Counted from the first letter of the stretch, positions 22,444 to 35,033 are shown. The stretch is 64,000 nt of DNA from Neofusicoccum parvum (GCA_020912385.1 CP087218.1:1860001-1924000); one strand, 5' to 3'. Made by a program: numbers and translations. Notes: a model not told the origin generated them from the letters alone.

Positions 22444-24563
22444 TTAACCCAAGGCATTCATTTCATCCTCGGTCTTGTTCAAGTGGTGGAACAGAATCCA
22501 GACGAGGCAGCCAGCCAAGAAAGACGCAATCGACAGGCCAACGAACATCCATAGAATCTTGGGATCGACCGCGACCGACACGAGAGCCTCACCGATGGCC
22601 GAACCAAAGGCATTCGTCAGAAGGTACATGCTCTGCACGAAACTCTTCATGCTGGGCGGAGCCTTGGTGTATGCGTACTCCAGACCCGTGACACTGGCGA
22701 AAATTTCCGAGATACCGATCAGCATGTAGGCCGGAGTCTGGATAGCGACTGCGAACATGTCAGTTTTGAAGTAACCCAAGGGGTGTGGTGTTTCTGGTGC
22801 TTACTGTGAATGTTGTTGCCCTGAGCAGTGCCGGCGGAATCCACTGATGCATCGCAGAGAGGAGCCTTGTAGCATGGGCCGGCAGCATAGATGAGATGCT
22901 GCACAATCGCCGCGTAGGCCATGGCCAGAGAAGCAACCCAAAAGCCGAGAGTGATACGGTTGATGGGCGGGAAGTTGATGTGGGCCTTGCGCATCAGCGG
23001 GTACACCAGACGGTCCAGGATTGGCACGAAGACAATGATAGCAATCGGATCGAAGTTCTGCATGAGATCGTTCGGAATGCCGTGTCCTTGCATTTGGCCG
23101 GCTGAAAATTTGTCAGATCAGAACGATTCTCATGCTTTTTATCCACGGGCTAGTGAACATACCTTGGGTGACGAAGTTGCCGGAAAACTGGCCGTAAACA
23201 ACCCAGTAGATCGGGTAGATGCAGAAGACCTGGCATGCAACCAGAGCTCTCTTCAGCTCGTCCACGAACTGATCGTCCCACTTCATGACCTGACCGGTCC
23301 CAGCATGCGCTTGAAATGAAGGCTTCGGGGCATCCATGTTGCGGTTCTTGAGCATGATCCACATGCACTTGAAAGCGTCCGTGATGATACCACCCTCGGG
23401 AGGACGAACAACGTAGAGCTTCTTGCCAAAGATGAGGACGGTGAGACCGGCGCAGAACATGAGGAAGCCAAGAAGATAGGCAGACCAAAAACCAACATCT
23501 CTCTCCATGTACGGGGTGGCAAGGAGGGACAAACTGCCGAGGTTGATGCAGAGGTAGAAGATCATGTAAATGCGCTGGATGGTGACAGCGGGATCCAAGA
23601 TGACGCGCTCGCCGGAGGGTAGTGTCGAGATGGCCATCTTACGGCGCTTGTACTGATCAGCGATCAGAGGAGCCACGTTTGACTTGATTCCACCAGTGCC
23701 AATGCCGATGACTGACAGAAAGCGTTAATAAATTCAGCACCGGGACAGCAACACAGAGTACGTACCAATGATGGCGGCGATGAAGCCACCCAGCCCGGCG
23801 CCATGGGACAGAGAAACCGGCAGGGAAGTCAAAAAGAGGATCAGGAGGCCGATGATGTAGACGATGCAAAAGACGACGATGGCAAGATACTTTCCGAGAT
23901 ATTGGTCGGCAATGATGGCGCCAAAAATGGGCGTCACTGCGAAGGTTAGAAAACGACCAGCAAAGGGTGTACATAGTGGAACGTACCGTAGCACCAGAAC
24001 TGGAAGAAAGTAGTAAGGCCAGTCGCACCCTGATGGCCCATTCCCAGGGCACCGCGGCCCTCGCCTGCAACCCCGTCAGTACGAAGCACAAAAAAAGTGG
24101 GACTCGTGCAAACTTACTACCGTCATACGGCCTCTGGATGTAGTTCTGGAACAGTCCAGAGATTCCTGTCAAACATTAGTGGGGGTTTGACGCTGCAGGG
24201 AACCGAGAGAGGTGTACCGTAGTAGGTGAAGCGCTCGCACAGCTCGACAAAAGCGACCAAGAAGGCGGAAACGGGCAGCTTCTCGCCAATGTGGCGCAGG
24301 ACGTGCTTCTCGTCGTCGCTGGGCTCGTCGCCATCCTCGGTCACGTAGGGGCCCTTCTCGTCGGCGTGGTAGCTGTCGGCGCGGCCAGGGGCGCTGATGC
24401 TGGGGCGCAGTGGGCCGCCGGCGATGTCGACATCCTTCTTGTCGCCCTCGACAAGGGTCTCGTGCAGCCTGGCGGGGACGGTGTCAATAAGCTTAATCGG
24501 AGCGCACACGGGCGGAGTCGCTCACTGTGCAGCCTCAACGACGCCGTGGTCACCGGTTGCCAT
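22444..24563 (-). CDS. proton-coupled di/tripeptide transporter (POT/PTR2 family)
   Basis: Eight exons on the minus strand: 24563-24526, 24468-24218, 24165-24118, 24064-23987, 23936-23766, 23711-23163, 23101-22805 and 22748-22444, giving 578 residues, close to the family norm. Both family signatures are present: the first near GIGTGGIKSNVAPLIADQY and the second in FYLCINLGSLSLLATPY. FTYYGISGLFQNYIQRPYDG near the start covers the ExxER/YY region of the first span. It imports small peptides with protons across the plasma membrane. All intron phases agree. A peptide transporter near secreted proteases fits extracellular protein degradation. Confidence 0.95.
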
Positions 24564-25488
24564 GTTTGCACGTGTTCTGGGGAGGCAGAGGGGGGAGGTG
24601 GGACATGCAGGTGTGCGGGCGGGACTGAATTGTTTCTTTAAAAGTCTGCAAGTGATGGGCGGGTGGTGCCCTGATGAGACGGTCTGCCAATCATCACCCG
24701 AGCGATCGGCGCCGGCCGTGTGGAGGGATCGCAGAGCGCAGCAGCAACCATCAGCGTCTTGCAGCGCTATCTAAACGATGCTGACTGCATTATCAAGCCA
24801 GCTGCCCGTAGCATTAACTGAAGACAGCAGGCAGTTGCGACGAAGGATCTCGCGGAGCACAGAGGAGCACACAGAGGCCGTCTCTAACCTTGCGAGAGGC
24901 CGAGGCGGTTAAGGCGGTGGCGCTCCATGCTTGGAAATGCTTGACGCTGCTTGGTCGACGGCGGCGGCGCGGCGGGCAGCACGTGAGAGGGCTGGCAGCT
25001 CGGAGGACGGGTGTGCTGGATCGGCCGCCGGATCAGGAAGGTGACAGTTGCAGAGGCGAGAGACACGGTAGTGCTGGCCGACGGCGTTGCGGGATAATAC
25101 GAAGACCCACGATCCTGCTGGCGCCGGAGGGCGAGTATCCTGGGCGGCGGGCGTGCCGGGCTCGGCTTTCGCAGTGTCGCAGCGGACGACGGCGGGTTGG
25201 TGCGGCTGGAGATTGCCACCGGCGATGAGCGTGCGAAGTTGAGCGCGCTGGGGCCGGGGGCGGAAGGTGTCGCACCAGCGAGCCGCACACGTGACGCGCT
25301 AGCCGGCGGGAGTGTTTCACCCGTCGCTGTCGCCGTCGCCGTCGCTCGCCTCTTCCGCGCTGCCTGTCCTCTGTGTCTGTGCTCTGCATCACCACCCCGA
25401 CGCTCGCATAAAGCCCGCCACTCGCCCGCCGCTGTCCTCTGGTGCTGACCGCGGGCGCACCGCTTCGCCGTCGATGCAACGCCGCCGT

Positions 25489-25520
25489 GGTTCGATGCCT
25501 GAGAGCTCGGGCATCGAACC
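25489..25520. repeat. 11-base inverted repeat carrying tRNA B-box-like sequence
   Basis: GGTTCGATGCC at 25489-25499 faces its exact complement GGCATCGAACC at 25510-25520, with a 10-base loop. Each arm resembles the internal B box of RNA polymerase III genes (GGTTCGANNCC). I find no A box or tRNA cloverleaf around it on either strand. Confidence 0.7.
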
Positions 25521-27482
25521 GACCACCTCGCTCACGAGAGCCCGGCGCCATGTGGGGGCTCGTATGCTATTACTCACCGAACCAGATATTTTTTTTCTCT
25601 TTGCGCCGCAAGCCCGCGTTACATATTTGCGCCATCTGCCCAAGCCAATTGCCGTGACCAGAGCCCGTGGAGCCCGCGGACCTCACCGTCGACGCAACCC
25701 CTCACGTGCTTTGCCTCCAATCGTCCGCTGTTTTCCTCCGGGCTGACCCGTTGCTCTTGAATTCCCGTGTCGCACCGAGAACGTTGATGTGGCTGGCCAG
25801 CGGGTCGATATTCGGCATTCGGAGCGAATTGGCCTTGCAGGATGATTGCAGCAGCTTCAGAGGGCCACAAGTCGACGAGACTAAACCGCAGCTCTCGGGT
25901 GGGCCAGGCACGGATATATGCAAGTCATGTCGGCAGCGCATTCCGATCTCGACCACTATCTCCGCCGATGATCGCTATCTGCCTACGCCTCAACAGCCCA
26001 TGGCTTCATGGCGCAAGCTGGGCAATGCCGTGGCAATGCAATGTGACAGGCACCATGATGGTGTAAGGAATCGATACCATGATGGCATTGGCTACTTATA
26101 TACGCAGGCCGTCCACATTCTCTACTGTTCTCCCTCTGGAGTGCTCTGAACTCGAACACGCAGCAGGCTTCGGACATGCCGACAATATGCGGTGAACCTG
26201 CTGGACTCCTCTAATTCCCGAAATCCAGACCGTTCCTCCTAATTCTCCGAACTCCCCACGTCCGCTCGCAAGTCTCCGCCGGGTTATCGTCCTTCGGCCG
26301 ATTCCACCCTTCGCCCTCCGGAGCCCAGCGGAGTCCAACGTCAATGGCGAGCCCAGAGATGAGGGGTTTCTCGTGTCCGACTCGCGCTGCTTCTGGAGTC
26401 TAGTACAAGGCAGGATGGTGTTGTCTTCCGGAGCCCAGAGGCAAATGTCGTGCTGTCAGAAACGGAAGGCAGCAGGAGCAAACAACATGTTTAACAAGCT
26501 CCATTCTCTAGTGTTTAAGCATGTGTGGGATGCCCTTCCTTGGCAGGCTTGTCACCAGCCCGATGCAGCAAAGACGGGCCTATCTCGCAGGACTTGGCGG
26601 CGCCTCTGCCTGATAAGCCGGCCACGATGCTTGGCGGCCAGCGGAATTCCCTGACAGGTTATCGTCCATATGAGCGGCGAGGCGGCTTCGGGCAAGTGTC
26701 AAAGGCCCAAGAGTCTTGGCCCAGTGTCTTGAGCCGATTAAATTGCAAGCCGCACCACTCAGCGTCGTCCTCCGCCGCGCTGCCAAGCCCGGACGGAAGA
26801 TTCACCAACACCTCCCCATGTTTGCCCGCGGCTCAGCTCGTCGCGTGAGTGCAGGCCAGCGCCTGCCAAGTGCGATCGGCGGAAACATCATATGGTCCTT
26901 TCCAATCACATTGCGAAACACATGCTCGCCGGATGTCCGCAGACCGCCCACCTGGAATCCGCACGCGCCGCCCGACTTTTCCAAAGGCTCGCGTTGCACC
27001 GCCCAGCATCCAATTCCTCCAGGTACCGGGCGCGCCGACGCATGACTGATTGGTTCTGCTGACGGGATGCCTGGCGCGCCGATCGTCATGCTCGTGCCTG
27101 GACAAACAGCCCACTGGTTACACGCGCCATGTGCTGATTTCTTTTATATCGCCATCCTAACAACCGCTCGGCCCGAGTCCTATAACGAGTACAACCGCCC
27201 GAAAAGACGGACATGCAGCAGCGCTAGCCTCAACGGATCGGTGCCGGCGGCACGCTTCCATTCCAGAAGAGATTAGGTGGACGCACTAGACTTATCGTCC
27301 CGCGACAGCGGCTTTGTTTCGACCAAACACATGGGCGGTTGCGTGACCTCCAGCTCCTAACCAGCGGCTTATGCAGATGAGGCAGGCAGTAAGACCGGGT
27401 TCTCCATACACCTGGGGTGCCTGTCATGGACAGGATGGCCATTACTCAGGGTCTCTTCTGTGCCACCACAGAGGACTGAGGG

Positions 27483-27488
27483 TATAAA
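27483..27488 (+). promoter_or_regulatory. TATA box of the M43 metalloprotease gene
   Basis: TATAAA lies about 100 bases before the ATG at 27589. The leader between them is CA/CT-rich, as is usual for strongly expressed fungal genes. Confidence 0.6.
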
Positions 27489-27588
27489 GTCACCTCTGCC
27501 CAGCACGGGATGTGTATTTGTTCACCAGCAGCTCAACAGCCAGCATCCCATCCAGACACCTTCAAGCCTCTCGCTCCGCACCGCAGTC

Positions 27589-28669
27589 ATGTTCTTCAAG
27601 ACCTCCATGCTGGCCGGCCTTATGGCCTCCTCCACTGTCCTTGGCCATGCCATCCACAAGCGGGACACTTTCGGCTGCGGTGCTCCTGAGCCCTCTGAGG
27701 CTCTGCTCGAGAAGGCCCGTCTGATGGGTGTTCAGGAGAAGGCTGCCAAGGATGCTGGTATCAAGTTCGCCAAAGCCGCCATCAACGTCAGCACCTACTT
27801 CCACGTCGTTGCTGCCTCTGAGGCGGAGGAGGACGGATATGTCACCGTAAGTTCTTGAACAATGTAGGGAATGTATCCTGGACTAAGAAAAATTCAGGAC
27901 GAACAACTCGAGGACCAGCTTGCCGTCCTGAACTCCAACTTTGCTCCTCACGGCATCTCCTTCACTCTGGCCGGCACGACCAGGACCATCAACTCCAACT
28001 GGGCTGATGATGGTGCTGAGCTGGCCATGAAGAAGTCCCTCCGCAAGGGTGACTACTCTGCGCTCAACGTCTACTTCCAGAGGGAGATTGGCGGCAACCT
28101 GGGGTACGCATTCTCTTCGATTGAAGGTCAAAAGTAAAATACTCATTTGCAACAGATACTGCTACTTCCCCGACGATGTCACCTCAGGTTCCAACGACTT
28201 CTACCTCGATGGCTGCAGCATCCTCTACAGCAGCGTCCCCGGCGGTAGCGCCACCAACTACAACGAGGGCAAGACCACCACCCACGAGGTCGGTCATTGG
28301 TTCGGTAAGACCCTGAACTCTTGGCATCTATATCCCTTATCATTTTAATCTAACGTCCCGTCTCAGGTCTTTACCACACTTTCCAGGGTGGCTGCTCCGG
28401 CTCTGGCGATCAAATTGCCGACACCCCTGCTCAGGCCAGCGCCTCCTCCGGCTGCCCCACCGGCCGTGATTCCTGCCCTAACCTGACTGGTGTTGACCCC
28501 ATCCACAACTACATGGATTACTCCTATGAGTGAGTTTCCCCTTAACCCCTTGGATATTTTTTTTTTTTTGGATGACTTTTGCTAATTCTGGACTAGTTCC
28601 TGCTACGAGGAGTTCACTGCCGACCAGGAGACCCGAATGCTCTCGATGTTCAACCAATATCGCGCTTGA
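27589..28669 (+). CDS. secreted metalloprotease, peptidase family M43 (pappalysin-like)
   Basis: Zinc endopeptidase of 282 residues from five exons: 27589-27846, 27898-28103, 28156-28304, 28367-28529 and 28597-28669. The signal peptide ([19 protein letters not shown]) is followed by a short propeptide with a dibasic site (HKRD). The zinc motif is [11 protein letters not shown], the extended HExxHxxGxxH form, and it is split by the intron at 28305-28366. The Met-turn is in HNYMDYS, followed by a cysteine in DSCYEEFT, as in fungal M43B enzymes. I took ATG 27589, not the longer frame upstream, because only this start gives a signal peptide and a TATA box at normal distance. Codon choice is strongly biased to C-ending codons, suggesting high expression. 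Confidence 0.95.
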
Positions 28670-29291
28670 TCTAATAGATTCCTTGTCTGAAGCAGGATGT
28701 CGACTATGAGTTTGGAGTTGTTAGGACATTTTATGTTGATATGTTCAAAAATTTCGCACGAAAGACGTGTTTAAGGAGTCTTTCAAGGGTGTAAATAGAC
28801 TTGTCGATATCATAGTTGATGAGAAAACAGTTTCGGTGCTGTGTTACGATCCACTTTTTCTCTTTTGCCCTTTTTTTTTTCGTCAGCCCTTTTTGTTCCT
28901 TGATCTCTGCTTATACAACTTGGATTTCAGTCAAAATGTCTCGTAAATTTTGACTTTCAGCCATTGGCAATTTCTTGGCAGTACTCGGGAATGTTTTTGA
29001 CAAGCACGACACTGGGGAGTTGAAGCATTTGTCCGGACGCAAATGTCCTTAATGAAATGTCAAAGATATTCGGATGAATGCTTCAACTCCCCATGGATGT
29101 CCAGGCGTAGCCAAGTGAGTGCAGTTCAGCTTTTCAAATCGACCGTCAACTGCATCACCTGAATTCTCACACTCTATTTGGAAGCCTTCTTCTCTCATCT
29201 CTCATCTCTAACCGGGTCTCAATATATGGTCTCAGATCACATCACCTGTCTTAGCGCCCACAGAAAGAAACCCCGAAACACTTAACTCCAA
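28670..29291. other. convergent intergenic region with hairpin
   Basis: Lies between the 3' ends of the metalloprotease and acetoacetyl-CoA synthetase genes. AT-rich, with T runs near 28868. It contains a long perfect inverted repeat listed separately. Confidence 0.6.
29014..29092. repeat. 16-base perfect inverted repeat (hairpin)
   Basis: GGGGAGTTGAAGCATT at 29014-29029 is repeated as its exact complement at 29077-29092. In RNA the stem extends inward by about six more pairs, counting two G-U pairs, leaving a loop of about 35 bases. No obvious target-site duplication flanks it. Confidence 0.8.
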
Positions 29292-31366
29292 TCACAACTT
29301 CGTCGCAGGGGTCTCCCGCTCCATCTGCACAAACCTCCGATAATACCCCAACACCTCCGGATTAGCCACCATCGGGCTGATCTTCACATCCTTTCCGCTG
29401 ATGATCTGCTTCACCGCAATCTCGACCTTCTTCCCATTCACCGTCACCGGGATATCCGGCACCTCGACCACGAACCTCGGCACATGCTTCGAGCTCAACC
29501 CCACCCTCACCGCCTCCCTCAACTCCCTCCTCAACCCCTCCGTAAACGCCTCGCCCGGCAGCATCTTCACAAACAAAAACACCACCTCATCCCCATCCCC
29601 TGGCCTCCGCCGCCCCACACACAGCGTATCCGCAACCCGCCCGTGGAACCGCTCCCCCTCCACAACCGCATACACCTCGCCGCTCCCAAACCGCACGCCC
29701 GACGGATTCAACACGCCATCGCTCCGCCCCGTCATGACCCAGCCGCGCGTCCGCGGATTCACGCGCACCCAGTCGTGCTGCGCCCAGCAGTCGACGGCCG
29801 GCCCGAAGCGCTCGAAGTACGCGGCCCGGTACGCGGCGCCGCCCGCGTCGCCCCAGAACCCCACCGGCATCGACGCGAACGGCTTGCGCACGACCAGCTC
29901 GCCCTCGTCGCCGGAGGCCCGCACGGAGGCGCCGGTTGAGGCGGAGGCCACGTCGATCGCCATGCCCAGCGCGGGCAGCTGCATCTCGCCGGCGTGGGTG
30001 GTGCGCGCGGCGGGGTCGGTGCTGAGGTAGGAGGTTTGCACGTCGGTGCCGCCGGCGACGGAGGAGAGGTGCACGCGGGGTGGGAAAGTGGCGTGGAACC
30101 AGGTGTACTGGGAGGCTTGCAGCGGGGCGCCGGTGGTGGTGGTGAGGCGGAGGGAGGGGAGCGGTGGGGGCGGCGTGGCGGAGGCTTGGAGCTCGTGGAG
30201 GTGGCGCGGGGATGTGCCCCAGTAGGTTACGTTGTGGAGTGAGAGGATGTCGAGGATCGTGCTGGTTTTGGGGTACAGCGGCGACCCGTCGTAGCAGATG
30301 GCTGCCGCGCCGGAGGACATGTGGCCGTTCATGACGTAGAACATGACCCAGGATGTCGTGGTGTACTGCATGACGACGCTGTCTGGGCCGAGGGAGTTGT
30401 GGAGGAGGGCGATCTTCTTGTATTGGAGGATGTTGCCTTGCTGGTGGATGATGCACTTGGGTGGTCCGCTCGTACCGCTCGAATAGACGATGACCATAGG
30501 GTGGTTGAACGGTACTCGGAGGTACTCGAGTGCGTCACTTGGGTCAGCCTTGGAGAGGAAGTCTGCTAGAATAGGGAATGATGATTTTGTGTCTTTGATG
30601 ATCGGATTGACAAACACGGAGGGCGGATTTGAGCGGAGATCATTCACGACAACCTTCAGTTTCCCCTCTGTGGGTGTCTTCTTGCCCTTGTAGATAGAAT
30701 GACTGTCCACCAGAAGCAGAGAGGGTTGAATCTGCCGGAACCTGGATAGTGTACCCTGGTCGAGTGTCAGCCCGATAGAACATTGAGGCGTAGAATAACA
30801 GCAATACAACGAACCTCAATACCCATGTCTGGAGACACTGAGGTGAATATGGCCCCAATTGCGCCGACTGCTAGGAAAAGTACGACTGTGTACGTGTGAT
30901 TTCCCATCCACGCAGCTACTCGATCTCCCTGCTTAATGCCACTCCTCAGGAGTGCACTTCTTGTCTCCCGGACTCTTTCCGACAGTTGCCCCCAGGTCAG
31001 TCTCTCGTATCCATCCAACGACTCTCCCTCCCTAATGCCAATAAGAGCAGTGGCATTCTGCGGACGATTGGACAGAATGTTCTCTGTGTAGTTCAACTTG
31101 TAGCCTGGGAAAAATGGCGGAATGTCTCTCATGCGCTTGGTATCATCATACGCCTTGGTAATGCCCCTCGGAAGCGGAGGGATGATTTCCAGGTACGAAT
31201 GGACATCAATCCAAAAGTCGTGGGATTTGTCGACAGTCCAAGCATGCAGCTCGTGGCTGTCCTTCAGGTTCAATTTGAAACGTTCATTTACATGACGTCG
31301 GTACCTGTCCATCGGGTTGTTGGCGCCCACGGGATTGCGCCACACCGGCTCTGGTTGTTTCGCCAT
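29292..31366 (-). CDS. acetoacetyl-CoA synthetase
   Basis: ATP-dependent ligase that converts acetoacetate and CoA to acetoacetyl-CoA; a member of the ANL adenylate-forming superfamily. Two exons, 31366-30815 and 30755-29292, encode 671 residues, the expected length. The N-terminal extension with VWRNPVGANNPMDRYRRHVN and the phrase NYTENIL are typical of this enzyme rather than of acetyl-CoA synthetase. The P-loop-like A3 motif is SSGTSGPPK; further motifs are GGTDVQTSYLSTDP and GRSDGVLNPSGVRFGSGEVY (the A8 hinge region), and the catalytic lysine is in TVNGKKVEIAVKQII. The enzyme is usually cytosolic and feeds sterol and lipid synthesis from ketone bodies. The C-terminus is TKL, only loosely similar to a peroxisomal signal. 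Confidence 0.94.
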
Positions 31367-32339
31367 CGTCTCCGATTCTCTTACAATATCCGGGTGCGGT
31401 ACAAATGTTTTGTCCGACGGAAGTCATCAATACTCCAGCCATCGCTGCCCACTTTTGGCGCTTGGCTGCGGACGGTACCTTGGCCGAGGGTGGCACCTCT
31501 TCCCCGCATTGCCCCGCAGTGGACGCAACGGAGGATTTGCCGAGAGGACCAAAACTTCTCGGAACTAACTCCGGCGATAGCGACGTCATTTCACATGGAC
31601 GTGAACGAGGGCGTCATGCGCTCTTGCGTTCAAGTATCACGAAGTTCAGATCAGTCATCTCCGACTTTCTGATGCCAACATGGAGAAGCCTACTAAATGA
31701 TCCCCTGACTCTTCTTAGCTCATGCAGGGCGAAGTCAGCGCTAAGATTAGCCTCCGTTGCCTTTCGTTACCACTCAAAAACGGTATCATTACATACAAAA
31801 CCAAGAGGTAGGATTGCTGAAGGAGAGTCGAGCGTATAGCATCTCTTTGGAGCTGTCGTTGAAATTTGAAAGCGATCAAAGTGTGATTGGGATCGGTACT
31901 GCTTGAACAGCAAAGCAATCATGAGACACGGCCCGCAGAAAATCCGATCAAGGTCCAATCGTGAATTTTCGGAAAAGTAGAAAGAGACATGGCATGCCAT
32001 AGAAAACGGAGGAATGCCCTTGAAACCGTACGGGCGTCCATTCCGAGCGGAATCCGCTAAGCGGGGCGGGACGAGAACCCTTGGCCATGGATCATTGACG
32101 CGGTCTTACACTTGGCTGACCAATGAACGACGCATGCAATGGCGGATGCGTAAGCCAAGGGGGGCAGTGCGCCCCGCCGCCCATGGCATGGCCTGAGGAG
32201 TCTAGATGCATTGCGGGCAGTGAGGCAACAGATAAGGCTTGCATCCCTTCTTAACTGAGTCCGTCGTCGTCGCTACGCTTGCCCTCAATCTGAGTCTACT
32301 CAACGACATTCCTACTGCGCATCCAGTATTCCATCAATC
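31367..32339. other. intergenic region, about 1 kb
   Basis: Separates divergent genes. No gene, repeat or RNA is supported; open frames lack domains. Confidence 0.5.
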
Positions 32340-32677
32340 ATGGCAGCAGAATACACAATCAAGCTTCCGGAAGACCTCAAGGCTTCTCTAATATCTGAAT
32401 TCGAGGGAACATGGGATTCCGAAGACGAACATGGCGAAGCCGCTCCCGTCACCATGTCGCGCGAGGCGCATCAAGACTCGATCTCCAGTCAAACTTCCGA
32501 GGAACAAGGACCGTCGAAGAACACTATCGGAAGTCGTTTGAAAAAGATCGTCAGCCCAGGTGATTTCCCCATACCCTTCCAACGCGTTCATAACCAGAGC
32601 GTCATGAACTAACACGTGACACAGAGACAAAACTGCCGAAGTCAGATTCTGTGCCAGATGAAGTCAAGCGAGGATGA
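32340..32677 (+). CDS. small acidic hypothetical protein
   Basis: Two exons, 32340-32559 and 32625-32677, would encode 90 residues. The protein is acidic and Ser/Glu-rich in the first two thirds (EFEGTWDSEDEHGEAAP) and basic afterwards (SRLKKIV), with no membrane span or signal peptide. The intron has a GTGATT donor, a CTAACAC branch-like site and an ACACAG acceptor. No family is recognised. It is supported only by its intact start, plausible intron and non-repetitive composition. Confidence 0.4.
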
Positions 32678-33231
32678 ATGAGCAGAGGTATTTGACGTCC
32701 TTGCAAGGGTGCAGAGGAAAAGAAGGACTGGAGATTGATGGACACGATGAAGATGGGAAAGAGCTCGGAGGGCGCTCGTGAGGATAAATGTAGTATATTG
32801 AGTCGAAGTAATGGATACTACACGAAGGTCAGTTGACTCCACCGGCCAAACTAATGGCATAGATCTTGGTAAAGAGGTGGAAATACCTGACCAGACAACC
32901 GAGCTTTACGCAGGATCGAAGTGTATGCAGACTTTGCTAAGGTTAACCTTTCCTGTACAACATGTTCAACACTACATCCATTGCTGTAAAAGTATCAGGA
33001 ACATCCTTAATTATGTAAATATTGTCTGAATGAGCAATCGGCAGAGGTACTACAGACGACGGTTAGCGTGAAGGAGACGTGGTCTTGCAACAATAGTGAT
33101 GCAAAAACAATCCAAGCCATGGGTATTAGACTAATTCATCCGGATACAAAACTCACTCGGAGCATATGCTAAAGCTATCGGACAAACGTTTCATCCCCCG
33201 ACGCGTCGTGGATGTGGAAAGCATTGCTATG
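32678..33231. other. intergenic region
   Basis: A 554-base AT-rich stretch downstream of both flanking genes. Nothing supported. Confidence 0.5.
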
Positions 33232-35033
33232 CTAGTCTTCAGCTTCAGCAAATCTCTCCGTCGAAGTCGGTTTGCTTTGCCTTCTTTCGATGCAGTTGAG
33301 ATGGAAAAGGTGACCTCTCCTCATTCTTACGAAGAAGGCGTAAAGACCACCAGCAGTGAACACAGCTATGCAGGTAATCAGCACCGGCCATTGGAATTGT
33401 TCCGGGCGTGAGAAAATGATAGTCGTGGCATATGAGCAAAGCTCAAACGCGTTCTGCCAAGATGCCTCAACTGACGAGAAGGACCCTCTGCGCTCTGCTT
33501 CAACTTCCTGGTGCGAATAGCTGCATCAGCGTAAGTTCTCACCGGTTTTCGAGAACGTGGTGCATACCTCTTGGATGATGACCTGTGTTGACATGCTGAA
33601 GCCCCACATGCCAACGCGACTAAGGATTGCTCCCACAACAAGACCGGATGCGGATGGAAGCGGCTTGTCCATAATCCAGAATACGGATGTTCCTGCAGCA
33701 AGGCACACCATTTGCCAGCTGATGAACCAAATGGCGGATCTGAGAGGTCCGATTCTCTTGTTTACCTTGGGCGTGATCCATGTTGCGGAAAGTTCGAAGG
33801 CCACGGAGATTGAACGAGCAGTTCCGACAAGGATTGAATCCCAACCCACGGAAACGAGATAAGTGATCATCTGCCCGGAGAAGGAAAGAGCGGTGAGGTT
33901 GAGAAGAGCGCTTGAAAACGAGGGCAGAAATGCCTTGTGGTGAAAGTAGTCGCCAAGCTCGTGTAGTTCTTCACGCACTACAACGAGAAGATGCTTCCAG
34001 GACCGGGTATCATCTCCTTCATAGGATTCGGCGCGTTGGATTGCAGAGGGTGACCTTGGCTCTCCAAGCTGGGGGACAATCTGGTAGACCTGGCAGAGAT
34101 GAGCCGAGCTAATGGGAGAGGGTCTGGCAGCATACCCGAGCAATGCAATAATACTCCACAGTAATTGAGGCTATATTCATGCCAAAGTTCACCAAGATTG
34201 CGGTCTCTGCAGAGATGGTGTCCAGGATGGATATGAAGAAAGGCCCTACGAGCTTGCAGATGAGGTCGATCCTTCGCATCATCGCGTTCAGATCTTGTCT
34301 GATTGTTAGTCTTGCATCTACCACGGCATGTGTGGCTACTCACGTCTCAGCGCCTTTTCGTCTTTTTCTGCTATCACCACAACCTAAGTGGCGTATCAAC
34401 TCGAGTTGCAAAGCTGGTAGTGATTATAGGATGTACATACCCAGTCCCTTTCGATGGCCACGAGATTCATTATAGCGCAAAGCTTCTCGATACACGCAAG
34501 CACTGCTAGCACAACCAACGTGGCCTTTTCCCTGGCTTTGATCCATTCCAAGCCCGTAACGAGAAGCCAGAATAAGATACAAGATGCCGCGACAACCAGC
34601 CGCTGCAGAACTACCCGGAAAGTGATGTATCAGCCAGCGAAACTCTGCCACAGCACCTCATCTCCATGAGCTTACCAATGGAAACTCTCACGACGTGCAG
34701 TCGATTTCGAGTGTCGATGTAGCGACCCACGGCCGGAGATAGAATAGTTGCGGATGCTCCGCGGGCAAGGGCATACACAGATACTGGTAACAACGTGCCG
34801 GGGAAAATATCGGCGAGATACAAGACAGCGCCAATCTCAAATACACGGGAGTTCCAGGTTGATAGGAAGTGTGAAATATAAAGACGCTGTCTCACTGCAG
34901 GAGACACAGCATCGATAGTGCTCGATTGTGAGTCATCAGGACTCTCGTTTTCGCCGTAAATTGGTGGGTTGTCTTCGAGAAGATTTGCGGAAAGCAGGGG
35001 AGTGAGAGCGGAAGCGGTCCCGATTGGGCTCAT
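33232..35033 (-). CDS. ferroportin-like iron transporter (solute carrier family 40)
   Basis: Six exons on the minus strand: 35033-34676, 34610-34441, 34383-34344, 34293-34136, 34089-33568 and 33507-33232, encoding 507 residues. After a hydrophilic N-terminus, the first span region reads HFLSTWNSRVFEIGAVLYLADIFPGTLLPVSVYAL, followed by SPAVGRYIDTRNRLHVVR, the signature block of SLC40 proteins. Later, LNAMMRRIDLICKLVGPFF and GLWGFSMST-like MWGFSMSTQVIIQEEVEAE also fit, the latter assembled across an intron. Ferroportins export ferrous iron; the fungal location (plasma membrane or vacuole) is not known from sequence. Exon 3 is only 40 bases, and the 50-base intron after it has a clear CTAAC branch site. 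It ends EAEAED-like (AEAED, TAG). Confidence 0.9.

Larger units (their letters stand above)
24564..27588. other. gene-poor region, 3.0 kb
   Basis: The longest gap in the window. No domain-bearing frame was found on either strand. It contains the B-box-like palindrome at 25489-25520, an eight-base T run at 25589-25596, and a TCGGCCGA octamer at 26294-26301. The right end is the promoter of the metalloprotease gene. Confidence 0.5.

Noticed and set aside
25489..25600. A tRNA gene around the GGTTCGATGCC palindrome
   Set aside because: No A box, acceptor stem or anticodon arm can be folded on either strand; kept only as a repeat.
27460..27588. Upstream in-frame extension of the M43 metalloprotease
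   Set aside because: It would remove the signal peptide from the N-terminus and overlap the TATA box; ATG 27589 is better.
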